A stretch of 64,000 bases of DNA, taken from Planctomycetota bacterium (GTDB taxonomy: Bacteria; Planctomycetota; UBA1135; UBA2386). Shown here piece by piece: positions 1-8,736 of this stretch (position 1 is the first letter of the stretch; every line of letters starts with the position of its first letter). The notes under the pieces were generated by a model. That model was not told the origin of the DNA. It did not search any database and saw nothing but the letters and a program-made list of their open reading frames with translations. Where the stretch lies: contig JADJPQ010000004.1 in assembly GCA_016713175.1 (NCBI GenBank), positions 248,001 through 312,000 of the forward strand. Reading direction: 5' to 3'. The position numbers and the translations under genes are program-made.

Positions 1-1774
1 TTGCCAGGCCACCGCCGTACACGCTGGCGACCGCAGGCCGGAACTCGACGTTGCGGGTGAGCGAGCCGTTCAGCCCGGTCAGGTGGATCGGGTTGCCGCA
101 GGTTGCGCAGTTGGCGCCGAGTTCGACGCCGCGGATGTCGTAATTGTTGGCGCCCGGCAGCAACTGGTCGGCGTAGAGGACCAGGTACTTGTATTGGCAC
201 AAGGCCACGGCCGGGTCCTGTTGATCTGTCGTTGCCGTGGTGTTGATCGCGGTGAACGCGGAGCTGGCGGTCAGTGCCGTGCCATTCCAGTTCAAGCCCC
301 GGCACCAGACGTCGCGTTCGCCGTTGGTGGCGGCCGTCTCGGTGAAGTCGTAGACCACCAGGAACTCGGTGCCGTTGCCGTCGACATCGACGTTGCCCGG
401 ACCAGTGCCCAGCAGCGTCGAGCCGGTCGTGACGGTGATCTCGCTACCGAGCAGACTGCCGTTGCGGTTCAGGGCGCGAGCCCGCAGCCGCGTGTTCAGG
501 CCCGACACGTCGGTCCAGACGATCGCGTAGGTCGTCGCCGACGGTTGGCTCTTCGAGATCGCCGGGTTGCTGGCGGCGGTGTTGGTGGTCACCACGGTAG
601 TGCCCTGCAGCGTCGGCTGCGCGCCGGCCGCGGCGACGGTGACCGAGGCGATCTTGATGCCGGCACCGGGCTGCTCGTAGGCGATCATCGCCTCGTCATC
701 GCTCGTGGTGTTGTCGCCGGTGGCATCCGGGTGGATCTCGTCGCCGGCAGCGGCGGCGATCGACGTCGCGACCGACGTTGCTCCGGTGGCGGCGTTCACC
801 GACAGGCAGACGATGTCGTACGGTTCGAACATCGACGGCGCCTGCTGCCAGGCGACGACGAACGTGTCGCGCAGGTTCAAGTTGGCGACGGTCGGGTGAT
901 TCACGTTGATGGTGCTCACCAGGCTGAGGAACGAGCCGACCAGCGCGCCGGCGCCGCTGATCCGCTGCGCGCGGATGGCCTGCGACGCCGCCGAGAAGAC
1001 GCGGCGGAACACCACCAGCCACATGTCGTTCGTGGCGTCGTAGGCGACATCCGAGGCGCTGTCATTCCAGCCGCCGGTCTCGGCAAGGAACTGGGTCCCG
1101 ATCAATGGATCGAGCACCAGCGGGTACGCGGCCTCGTCGACGAACGCGGCGGCGAGGCGCAATTCGAGGACTTTCTCGTGCAGGCGTAGTTCGCCCGCGA
1201 TGCGGCGACCGAGGGCATCGATGCCGGTGACGGCGCCGATGCCGACGCCGCCGATCCCGGGCAGGTGGAACGACAACGTTCCGGCTGCCGCCGCGGCCAG
1301 CGGCAACGTCGTGTCGAGGTCGTAGTGCACGACCAGATCGCCGGTGCCGGCCGGGGGTGTCGCGAAGTGCCAGCTCAACTGCAGGCCGGCGGGCGTCACG
1401 TCGTACCTTTCCCGCATGGTCTCGCCACGCGGGTAGGACACCTGGTGGCCGGCGATTGCCGGCTGAGCCGTCAATGCCGCTGCCGGGATCGGCGCCGAGG
1501 CTCGACCGACAGCGCGCAGTCGCAGCGCCAGTTGCTGCGTGCTTGCCGCCGCCATGCCGAGCGCCGGGACGAAGCGCATGCCGGTGCCATCCAGCGTCGC
1601 CTCGTAATCGAAACCGCCGGCGAACACATGGTTGCCGCGCTGCTCGATCGCGGTCGACTGCCGCACGGAAGTCGGGCCGGGAGGCAGTTCCCGCGTGGTC
1701 ACGGGATCCTGCGCCGACAACGTCGTCGCGGCGACCAGCAGGAGGAACGGAACAACAGTGGGGTGTGAGTTCAT
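1..1774 (-). CDS. Secreted protein of unknown function, partial (paralog of the next gene)
   Basis: The frame reads leftward from an ATG at 1774 and stays open to the window edge, so the C-terminus is missing. The N-terminus is a signal peptide (hydrophobic run FLLLVAATTLSAQ), so the product is exported. An AGGAG-type ribosome site lies just upstream of the ATG (CCGGAGGCAACC), and the gene starts 14 bases after the stop of the upstream gene, suggesting one transcript. The readable body is a set of beta-rich segments such as LVLDPLIG, SDVAYDATND and VVFRRVFSA that recur in the next gene (LVLDPLIG, PDVAYDVTND, VVFERTFSA), so the two are tandem paralogs. I recognise no catalytic motif. A surface or extracellular adhesin-like role is only a guess. 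Confidence 0.8.
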   Translation of the reverse strand, partial: MNSHPTVVPFLLLVAATTLSAQDPVTTRELPPGPTSVRQSTAIEQRGNHVFAGGFDYEATLDGTGMRFVPALGMAAASTQQLALRLRAVGRASAPIPAAALTAQPAIAGHQVSYPRGETMRERYDVTPAGLQLSWHFATPPAGTGDLVVHYDLDTTLPLAAAAAGTLSFHLPGIGGVGIGAVTGIDALGRRIAGELRLHEKVLELRLAAAFVDEAAYPLVLDPLIGTQFLAETGGWNDSASDVAYDATNDMWLVVFRRVFSAASQAIRAQRISGAGALVGSFLSLVSTINVNHPTVANLNLRDTFVVAWQQAPSMFEPYDIVCLSVNAATGATSVATSIAAAAGDEIHPDATGDNTTSDDEAMIAYEQPGAGIKIASVTVAAAGAQPTLQGTTVVTTNTAASNPAISKSQPSATTYAIVWTDVSGLNTRLRARALNRNGSLLGSEITVTTGSTLLGTGPGNVDVDGNGTEFLVVYDFTETAATNGERDVWCRGLNWNGTALTASSAFTAINTTATTDQQDPAVALCQYKYLVLYADQLLPGANNYDIRGVELGANCATCGNPIHLTGLNGSLTRNVEFRPAVASVYGGGLA

Positions 1775-1788
1775 GGTTGCCTCCGGGA

Positions 1789-4098
1789 TCACTGGATGGT
1801 CATGCGCAAGGCGCGGGTCAGGTCGCTGCCGAACAGGTAGCAGCCGGGCGACACCGGTTCGGCCACCAGCCATTGCGCGTAGAACGACAGGCCGACGATC
1901 GCGGCGCTGGCGGGCAGGGCCGCGTCGAGCGCCGCCTGTCCGTTGCTGCCGGTAGTGGTCAGGAACACGAACCCGCTGTACGGGTCGGGGATCAGCCGGC
2001 AGCTCCCACACGGCATTCCGAGGTAGTCGCGGCTGACGATCAGCGCGGCGGTGGTGCTGGCGAGATCGCTGGCCAGACGCGCCGAGAAACCGGCGTTCCC
2101 CGAGCGCGCGCAGGTCAGATAGATGTCGCCGGCGTCGAGGCCGCAGGCGCTGGCCAGCTCGGCCAGTGTGCCGTCGACGCTCTGCCACCTCTGCGCCTGG
2201 ATGCTCGAGGTGCCAGTGCCGCCGTTGTCGTTGGTCTCGATGACCAGCAGCGCCTCGTCCTCGTCGCCGCCACCCGAAGCCTGGCTGCAGCCCTTCAGGA
2301 AGTAGTCCCACGCGAAGCCGCCGGCGAGCCAGTACTGGCCCGTGGACTCGCAGGCGAGGCAGGTGAACGGGTCGATCGAGCGGAAGTAGGCGTTGTAGGC
2401 AGTGCCGTCGTTGTCGGTCCAGCCGACCAAGGTCGAGCCGCCGACCCAGGTCACCGACGCGGCGTATTCGTCATCGTTGGCGTCGGCGGTGATCGTGGTG
2501 ATCGAACTGCCGAGCGCGCCCTGGTTGCCGGTGGTGGCCGCCGGGTTCCAGGTCAGCGAGCGGCACAGGATGTCCTGCATGCCGGGGAACGCCGATTCCT
2601 CGAGTTCCCACGCCACCACCCAGTGCCGGCCGTCGCCATCGACGTCGGGGAGCCGGGCGTAGTTGACGCCGCTGTCCATCGCCCGTGCATCGTCGAGGAT
2701 CGTCAGTTCACGGTTGACGAGGGTCACGTACGGATCGACGTCGGTGGCCGAGTAGACCTTCTCGAACGCGATGGCATGGTTGCCGGTGTCACCGCCGCCC
2801 TTGGAGATGCGCGGATAGCGGCCAGGCAGGGTGGTCGACGCGTAGATCGTCGTCGGATCCCACCAGCTCAGCGTGCCGTCGGCCGCGACCGTGATCTGCG
2901 CCGCCTCGATCGCGGATGCCGTCGAGTTCCACCAGACGCACAACGCGTCGTCGTCGCTGGTCGTCGCCTCACCGCCGATGTCGCACTGCGTCTGGGTGTC
3001 GGTGCCGCTCGCGACCGCGATCTCGGCGGTGACTGCGCCGGTCGCGGCGTTGACGCTGCGAGCCATGATGTCGCCGGCCCGGTAATAGGCGACCACGAAG
3101 TGGTCGCGCAGGTTGACGTTGGCGACGGCGCCATCGAATTCGTTGGTGAGACCGTTCTCGATGAATACCCGACCGCCGACCAAGGTGCCGGCACCGCTGA
3201 CCCGCTGACCGTGGATGTCGATGTCGGTGGCCGAGAAGGTCCGTTCGAACACCACCAGGTAGACGTCGTTGGTGACGTCGTAGGCGACATCGGGATCGCC
3301 GTCGTCCAGATCGCTGGTGAACGCGTTGAACACCGAGCCGATCAAGGGGTCCAGCACCAGCGGCAGGCTCGCGCCGTCCACGAACGAAGCCGGCAGCGAC
3401 AGGTCCACGATGTCGCCGCGGACCTCGACCGAGCCGGTGGCCCGCTTGCCGCCGGCATCGATGCCGGTGACGCCACCGAGCCGCAGACCGCCGACGCCGG
3501 GCAATTCGAAGCGCCAGCCCAGGTGGTCCTGGATTGGTTGCAGTTCGGTGCCGAAGCGGACGCGGACGTGCAGGTCACCGCTGCCCGCTGGCAGCGAGGT
3601 GAACACGAAGCTCTGCTCGAGGCCTTGCGGCGTCACGTCGTAGCGCTCGACGCACTCGCGGCGCACGTACTCGACTCGCAGCGCGTCGTGCCGCCGTTCC
3701 GGTGCGGGCACCGGGGCGTGGTCCTGACCGCGGCCGATCTGCGCCAGCTCGAGGTGCAGCGGCTGATTGTGCGGTGCCCGGCGGCCGAGCGCCGGGATGA
3801 AGTCGACGTGGGCTGCGCCAAAGACCGCCTTGTAGCGATCGCCATTCGCGCGCAGTTCGCCATCGCGCAGTTCGAGCGCGGCCGAGCCTTCTGCGTTGGC
3901 GATCGTGGCCGCAAGCGGTGGTCGCCTGGCCGTCGCGTCGCCACCGCGTGCAGCTGCCGGTAGAACCACCGCGCTGCCCTCCCCTTTCTCGAGGGACTGC
4001 GTCGACTGCGACTGGGCGGCAGCCGGCAGACATAGAATGGGAACGAGGAACGCACCACAGCGGGCCCGCCGCTGTGCGCACCGGGGGGGGAACTTCAT
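1789..4098 (-). CDS. Large secreted protein of unknown function with lineage-type C-terminal module
   Basis: 769 residues from the ATG at 4098. I prefer it to an in-frame ATG 75 bases upstream because the signal peptide follows directly (MKFPPRCAQRR, then AFLVPILCLPAAAQ) and GGAG sits upstream of this ATG. Residues of about 60-240 are a poorly defined N-terminal part ending in LVLDPLIG. The middle is a beta-rich region with repeated VAYD/VVFER type strands. The last 55 residues have the pattern seen at the end of two other secreted proteins here: a Pro-containing strand, IVGLSFYAQW, then a Ser-containing terminal strand. A cysteine cluster (GMPCGSCRL) lies before it. The protein is exported and probably surface-located; its function is unknown. 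It lies upstream of its paralog in the same direction. Confidence 0.82.
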   Translation of the reverse strand: MKFPPRCAQRRARCGAFLVPILCLPAAAQSQSTQSLEKGEGSAVVLPAAARGGDATARRPPLAATIANAEGSAALELRDGELRANGDRYKAVFGAAHVDFIPALGRRAPHNQPLHLELAQIGRGQDHAPVPAPERRHDALRVEYVRRECVERYDVTPQGLEQSFVFTSLPAGSGDLHVRVRFGTELQPIQDHLGWRFELPGVGGLRLGGVTGIDAGGKRATGSVEVRGDIVDLSLPASFVDGASLPLVLDPLIGSVFNAFTSDLDDGDPDVAYDVTNDVYLVVFERTFSATDIDIHGQRVSGAGTLVGGRVFIENGLTNEFDGAVANVNLRDHFVVAYYRAGDIMARSVNAATGAVTAEIAVASGTDTQTQCDIGGEATTSDDDALCVWWNSTASAIEAAQITVAADGTLSWWDPTTIYASTTLPGRYPRISKGGGDTGNHAIAFEKVYSATDVDPYVTLVNRELTILDDARAMDSGVNYARLPDVDGDGRHWVVAWELEESAFPGMQDILCRSLTWNPAATTGNQGALGSSITTITADANDDEYAASVTWVGGSTLVGWTDNDGTAYNAYFRSIDPFTCLACESTGQYWLAGGFAWDYFLKGCSQASGGGDEDEALLVIETNDNGGTGTSSIQAQRWQSVDGTLAELASACGLDAGDIYLTCARSGNAGFSARLASDLASTTAALIVSRDYLGMPCGSCRLIPDPYSGFVFLTTTGSNGQAALDAALPASAAIVGLSFYAQWLVAEPVSPGCYLFGSDLTRALRMTIQ

Positions 4099-4407
4099 GG
4101 TCACTCCGAGGCTGGAGTCGGGAGGCGTGGAAACGGGACTGCCAGTGAACAGCGATTCGCTACGCTTTGGCAATCGGCCGAAGGCGGTTTTTTCTGCACC
4201 GGAGCCGCAAAGACGTTCCCCGACTCGGCGTCAAGCGGTGTGGCACTCCGGCAGTGCGGAGGTCAGTATTGCCGGATCGTTGTTCGCGAAGCGTGATTGG
4301 CCGGATTGGCCAGCCTGGATGGCTACCCGGGCCGATCGTGCTATCGTGCAGGCTCGGCCTGCCGTCACTTCGATGGTTGCGCCGACTTCCCCTGAGCAAC
4401 CAAGACC
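4099..4407. other. Divergent intergenic region, 309 bases
   Basis: This gap separates two divergently transcribed secreted-protein genes, so it must hold promoters for both. I see a 9-base tandem duplication (GATTGGCCG then GATTGGCC, 4295-4311) and a possible -10 hexamer TATCGT at 4342-4347 for the plus-strand gene, but no matching -35. No open frame here looks coding. Confidence 0.5.
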
Positions 4408-6138
4408 ATGCATCGCTTCAGCTTGCTCGCGGTCCTGGCCACCTCTTCGGTGGCGTTGGGCCAGTTCTCCCTGCCGACCCTGAGCCAGGGCGGCAACAAC
4501 GGCAATCAAGGTGGCGGCATCTACTTCGATCTCGAGGTGATCAATCCGATCACGATCACCCAGATCGACTTCCTCTGCGGTGCCACCATCATCCAGGGCG
4601 GCGTTACGGTCCCGCTGCCCCCAGGTGTCGGCAACTTCGACCTGTACATGGGGCCTGGCTCCTACCTCGGCAACGCCACCAACCCCGCGCAGTGGGTGCT
4701 GGTGACGAGCAGCGCGCCGGTGGCTACCGGTGCCAGCATCATGGCGCAGGGCGTGTTGAACACGCCGCTCGGACTCGCGCCCGGCAACTACGGCATCGCG
4801 CTGAAGGCGACCTCGGCGTTCAACTGGGGCTACACCAATGGTGGCCAGTGCAGCAGCACGACCGTGCCCGGCTCGTGCCTGAGCCCGGCGTCGATGTTCG
4901 CTGATGCGAACCTGATCTTCCGCGGCGGCGCGGCGTCGAACGTCTTCCAGACGCTGCCGACGTTCCAGCCGCGCATCTTCAACGGCACCTTCCACTACCA
5001 GCTCGGCGGTACGCCGACGCCGGTCGCGTCCTGGCAAGCGGTCGGCAGCGGCTGCTACGGCCGCTGGTCGTCGTTCTACGAAGTGTTTGCCAACCCGGCC
5101 GGCCTCGACTTCGGCACCGGCTTCACCCCCGGCATCCTGATGACGCTGGTTCCCGGTGAAAACCGCTACAACGTCTCGGTCAGCAACAACCCGGTGGTGC
5201 CGCCGACCGGTACGCCGGTGACGTTCCCGGCGGTCAGTTCGGTGATCTCGGCGGCGCAGGCACTCGGCGGCACGGCGGGCGGCCCCTTCCCGAGCGGCAA
5301 CGTGGTCCTGCATCCGGCTCCTGGAGGCCTCATTGCCGGCGCCGTCGACCTGCAGATCGCGACGGCGGGCTACATCAGTCCCCAGGCGGCAGCGATCACC
5401 AATGACGTTTCGCCGACGGCCGCCGAAGTCCTGTCGGGGCCCATCCGGTGGATGCCGCACTGGAAGAACACGTCGCCGTTCGGCGCCGTTGCTCCGGCGG
5501 GCGTCTACGTCGAAGAGGATCTGGCCAATGGCCAGTTGCGAGTGACCTACCAGTCGATCCCGGACAACGCCGCCACCAGCACGTTCCAGGTCGTCTATCA
5601 CTACGCCACTGGCAACGTCGAGTACCGCTACGGCGCCATGAGCATCGGCGGCGGTGGCTCGTTCCCGGCGATCATCGGGTGGACGCTCGGCAACGCGGCG
5701 GCCAACCGCGGCAGCCAGGACCTGTCCGCCGAGATGCCGTTCGCGACCGGGTATCCGGACAACCTGCCACTGACGCTGACGATGGGCGCACGCCCCCTGA
5801 TCAACAGCAACCCGGTGTTCACGATCACCGCCCACGAACTGCCGCAGGCGGTCGGTGGGCTGCTGGTCGGCTTCTCGGGCAGCGTCGCCGGCGCGCCGCT
5901 GGCGGGCTTCGGCATGCCTGAGTGCTTCAATTACGCGACGCTGGCCACCTCGGTGACCAACCTCTACGTGGTGAGCGGCGGGCAGGGCCTGATCAACTTC
6001 TTCATCCCCAACAGCCCGATGTTCATCGGCGTCGAAATCTGGTCGCAGGCCGCCGCGCTGGGCTCGACGTTCAATTCGGCGTTCGGCGTCGGTGCCAACG
6101 CTTCCAACGGCGTCAAGATGCGCATCGGCAACCTGTAG
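4408..6138 (+). CDS. Secreted protein of unknown function with lineage-type C-terminal module
   Basis: 576 residues starting MHRFSLLAVLATSSVALGQ, a clear signal peptide with cleavage after ALG, so the product is exported. The body is Gly/Asn/Pro/Thr-rich and predicted to be mostly beta. It has many G and aromatic residues and no recognisable active site. Residues of about 500-576 carry the C-terminal module also found at 1789-4098 and 57502-60549 (here FFIPNSPMFIGVEIWSQAAA, then a Ser-containing strand ending MRIGNL). I recognise no named family; the middle section could be a surface-exposed beta-sandwich. The ribosome site is weak (no purine run within 12 bases of the ATG). The gene converges on the NamZ-like gene at 6294. 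Confidence 0.8.
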   Translation: MHRFSLLAVLATSSVALGQFSLPTLSQGGNNGNQGGGIYFDLEVINPITITQIDFLCGATIIQGGVTVPLPPGVGNFDLYMGPGSYLGNATNPAQWVLVTSSAPVATGASIMAQGVLNTPLGLAPGNYGIALKATSAFNWGYTNGGQCSSTTVPGSCLSPASMFADANLIFRGGAASNVFQTLPTFQPRIFNGTFHYQLGGTPTPVASWQAVGSGCYGRWSSFYEVFANPAGLDFGTGFTPGILMTLVPGENRYNVSVSNNPVVPPTGTPVTFPAVSSVISAAQALGGTAGGPFPSGNVVLHPAPGGLIAGAVDLQIATAGYISPQAAAITNDVSPTAAEVLSGPIRWMPHWKNTSPFGAVAPAGVYVEEDLANGQLRVTYQSIPDNAATSTFQVVYHYATGNVEYRYGAMSIGGGGSFPAIIGWTLGNAAANRGSQDLSAEMPFATGYPDNLPLTLTMGARPLINSNPVFTITAHELPQAVGGLLVGFSGSVAGAPLAGFGMPECFNYATLATSVTNLYVVSGGQGLINFFIPNSPMFIGVEIWSQAAALGSTFNSAFGVGANASNGVKMRIGNL

Positions 6139-6254
6139 CCGATGGTGCGAGGTAGCGCCGGTCAGTGCTGGCGTGCAAGGCAGCGGTTGCCGCCGCCGGG
6201 ACGACCTGGGTGTCGCCTCGGCGGGGCGCGGCCGATCGTCATCGCCAAGGCGTT

Positions 6255-6274
6255 GCTGGCAGTTTGCTGCCAGC
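6255..6274. terminator. Hairpin between convergent genes, possible bidirectional terminator
   Basis: GCTGGCAG, loop TTTG, CTGCCAGC: a perfect 8-base stem with a 4-base loop. It lies 116 bases after the stop of the plus-strand secreted-protein gene and 19 bases after the stop of the convergent minus-strand NamZ-like gene. There is no U-run on either side, so intrinsic termination is inferred from position and stem only. Confidence 0.45.
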
Positions 6275-6293
6275 TGGTGGCCCGCAGCATCGT

Positions 6294-7463
6294 CTAGTAC
6301 GACAGGAATCGGCGGACGCGCTGCCACCAGTCAGCCGGCGCCGCGGCCAGCTTCTCCAGTTCGCTCCAGCTGCCGTCGCGATCGATCCACTCGCGCGAAG
6401 CCGGGCTGCCGGCCAGGATGTCGATCGGTGCTTTCTGCGTCTCGTACTCGTACGGCGGCTGCCGCCACGCGAAGTCGCGCGGCCACAGTTCGTGCACGGC
6501 CCGGAGCAGCGCCAGGGTCGTCCGATACGGCTGGAACGCCGCCGGGTCGGTGACGTGCAATTGCACGCCACGGCATTGCTCGCCCGCGAACTTCTGGAAC
6601 GTCGGTTCGAACGCGATCGGTCGCAGCACCACGCCGGCCAGCTGCCGTGGCGTCAGGAACGCCAGCAGTTGCCATGGATCGACGAAGGGCGCGCCACAGA
6701 CCTCGAACGGCGTCGTCGTGCCGCGACCCTCGCTGAGGTTGGTGCCTTCGAGCAGCACCTGCCCCGGGTAGACCAGCGCGCTCGCGAACGTCGGCAGGTT
6801 CGGGGACGGCGGGACCCATGGCCGGCCGGTCTCAGGCCACAGCATGGCGCGACGCCAGCCTTGTACCTGGATCACGTGCAGATCGCAGCCGTAGCCGATG
6901 GCGTCGTTGCAGTAGCGCGCCAGTTCACCGATCGTGAGCCCGTGCCGCATCGGAATCGCCGCGCGGCCGACGAAGCTGCGGTAGTCCAGATCGAGCAGCG
7001 GGCCCTCGGCCACCGTGCCGCCGAGCGGGTTGGGGCGATCGAGCACGACGACCGGGATGCCGGCCTGCGCGCACGCCGACAGGCAGTAGGTCAGCGTCCA
7101 GATGTAGGTGTAGACGCGCGTGCCGACGTCCTGCAGATCGACGACCAGCGCATCGAGCCCGGCCAGCATCTGCTGCGTCGGCTTCCGGGTCTCCGCATAC
7201 AGGCTGTGCACCGGGATGCCCAGACGCGGATGCACCGCGTGTGGCGTCTCGATCATGTTGTCCTGCTGCGTCGACCACAGGCCGTGCTGCGGGCCGAACA
7301 GCGCCTTCAGCTTGTCGCGGTAGCGCTGCGCCAGCAGTTCGGGCGCGTGCCGGAACTGCAGGTCGACCGACGCCTGGTTGCACAACAGGCCGAAGGTGCG
7401 CGCCGAACGCAGGACGTCGGGCGGGGAATCGAGGCAGACTTCGAGGCCGATCGCAACGGTCAT
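6294..7463 (-). CDS. DUF1343 / NamZ-type exo-beta-N-acetylmuramidase-like protein, no signal peptide
   Basis: 389 residues of the DUF1343 (NamZ, GH171) family. Characterised members remove MurNAc from the non-reducing end of peptidoglycan fragments. Seen here: GLLCNQASV near the N-terminus, LFGPQHG around residue 55, LYAETRKPTQ, VVDLQDVGTRVYTYIWT, VLDRPNPLGG, MRHGLTIGELA and LSEGRGTTTPFE, all typical family blocks. The PEHG motif of the neighbouring paralog reads PQHG here, so a likely active-site acid is Gln; this copy may belong to a separate subfamily. No signal peptide or membrane segment is visible, so it is predicted cytoplasmic unless the start is wrong. It follows the secreted paralog with a 2-base gap, so the two are certainly co-transcribed. 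Confidence 0.9.
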   Translation of the reverse strand: MTVAIGLEVCLDSPPDVLRSARTFGLLCNQASVDLQFRHAPELLAQRYRDKLKALFGPQHGLWSTQQDNMIETPHAVHPRLGIPVHSLYAETRKPTQQMLAGLDALVVDLQDVGTRVYTYIWTLTYCLSACAQAGIPVVVLDRPNPLGGTVAEGPLLDLDYRSFVGRAAIPMRHGLTIGELARYCNDAIGYGCDLHVIQVQGWRRAMLWPETGRPWVPPSPNLPTFASALVYPGQVLLEGTNLSEGRGTTTPFEVCGAPFVDPWQLLAFLTPRQLAGVVLRPIAFEPTFQKFAGEQCRGVQLHVTDPAAFQPYRTTLALLRAVHELWPRDFAWRQPPYEYETQKAPIDILAGSPASREWIDRDGSWSELEKLAAAPADWWQRVRRFLSY

Positions 7464-7465
7464 GG

Positions 7466-8662
7466 TCAGTCGTAGAGCAGGAACGGTTTGCGGCGCATGC
7501 GCCAGAGATCGAGGTCCTTCTGCCAGCGCGACTGCAGCGCGGCGGCGTCGGCGCCGGCGACGAACGCGTCGTAGGTGCTGCGGTCCTTCAACAGCCAGTC
7601 GAGCTTCTCGTGTTTCCAGGCCGGAAATCGGTCGCGTAGTTCGCAGGCGATGACGATGCCAAGCGCCACCGGTTGCACGCGCGCGCGATCGGTGACGACG
7701 ATGTGGATCCCCGAGCAGGCTTCGTTGGCGAACTTGCTAGCGGTCGGCGTGAAGCGGATCGGCACGAAGGCGAGTCCCGGCAGATCGCGCTGCCGCAGCG
7801 CTGCCGCCAATGCTCTGCCATCGCACCACGGCGCACCGAGGTTCTCGAACGGCTGATCGGTGCCGCGGCCGACGCTCAGGTTGGTGCCTTCCAGCAGGCC
7901 GACGCCCGGATACAGCAGCGCCTGCGTGACGTTCCGCATGTTGGGCGACGGGTTGGTCCACGGTAGCCCGGTTCGTTCGAAGTGGTCGTGGCGCTGCCAG
8001 CCGCGGCAGGCGATGACCTGCAGGTCGACCTGCAGGCCGGTTTCGCCGACGATCATCCGCGCCAGTTCGCCGGCGGTCAGGCCATGCCGCAGCGGCATCG
8101 TGTAGCAGCCGACGAAGTCTTCGCGGCCCGGTTGCAGCACCGGGCCCTCGAAGGCCATGCCGCCGATCGGATTGGGGCGATCGAGCACGGCGAAGCGGAG
8201 CTTGTGCGCGGCGGCGGTCTCCAGCGCGAGCTTCATCGTCGACACGTAGGTGTAGAAACGGCAGCCGATGTCCTGGATGTCGAACACCAGCGTGTCGACG
8301 CCTTGCAGCATCGCGGCGGTCGGTTTGCGGGTCTCGCCATAGAGCGACCAGACCTTCCGGCCGGACGCCTCGTCCGTGCCGTGCGCGATGCCCGATTCGT
8401 CGAGCTTGCCCGCCAGCCCATGTTCGGGGGAGAACAGGCAGACCAGCTGCACGCCGTCGGCCTTGGCGAGCACGTCGATGGTGCGGCGGCCGTCGCTGCA
8501 GAGACCGGTGTGGTTGGTGATCAGTCCGATCCTGCGTTCGCGCAACGCCTCAGCGCCGGTCTCGGCAAGGATATCGGCGCCGGTGGCGACTGGCGGGGCT
8601 GACGCCTGCTGCGCGCACAGGGCAGTAGTGAGCAGGACAAACGGCTGGAGCGGGCGGAGCAT
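7466..8662 (-). CDS. namZ: Secreted NamZ-type exo-beta-N-acetylmuramidase (DUF1343)
   Basis: 398 residues. The N-terminus has a signal peptide (FVLLTTALCAQQ), so the enzyme is exported to the periplasm or surface. Family blocks: RIGLITNHTGLCSDGRRT, LFSPEHGLAGKLDESG with the conserved Glu-His pair, LYGETRKPTAAML, LVFDIQDIGCRFYTYVST, VLDRPNPIGG, MPLRHGLTAGELA and LSVGRGTDQPFENLGAPW. Known family chemistry is release of MurNAc from peptidoglycan fragments, so it would feed the MurQ route encoded at 21140. It is the first gene of a two-gene operon with a non-secreted paralog. The paralogs share block order but are clearly diverged. Confidence 0.92.
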   Translation of the reverse strand: MLRPLQPFVLLTTALCAQQASAPPVATGADILAETGAEALRERRIGLITNHTGLCSDGRRTIDVLAKADGVQLVCLFSPEHGLAGKLDESGIAHGTDEASGRKVWSLYGETRKPTAAMLQGVDTLVFDIQDIGCRFYTYVSTMKLALETAAAHKLRFAVLDRPNPIGGMAFEGPVLQPGREDFVGCYTMPLRHGLTAGELARMIVGETGLQVDLQVIACRGWQRHDHFERTGLPWTNPSPNMRNVTQALLYPGVGLLEGTNLSVGRGTDQPFENLGAPWCDGRALAAALRQRDLPGLAFVPIRFTPTASKFANEACSGIHIVVTDRARVQPVALGIVIACELRDRFPAWKHEKLDWLLKDRSTYDAFVAGADAAALQSRWQKDLDLWRMRRKPFLLYD

Positions 8663-8736
8663 CGACGCGTGCTGAGGCTAGCGCGGCCTGCGGCAACACA
8701 CACGTGGAAGCTCGCCGGTTCCGCGGCGACGCGGCG

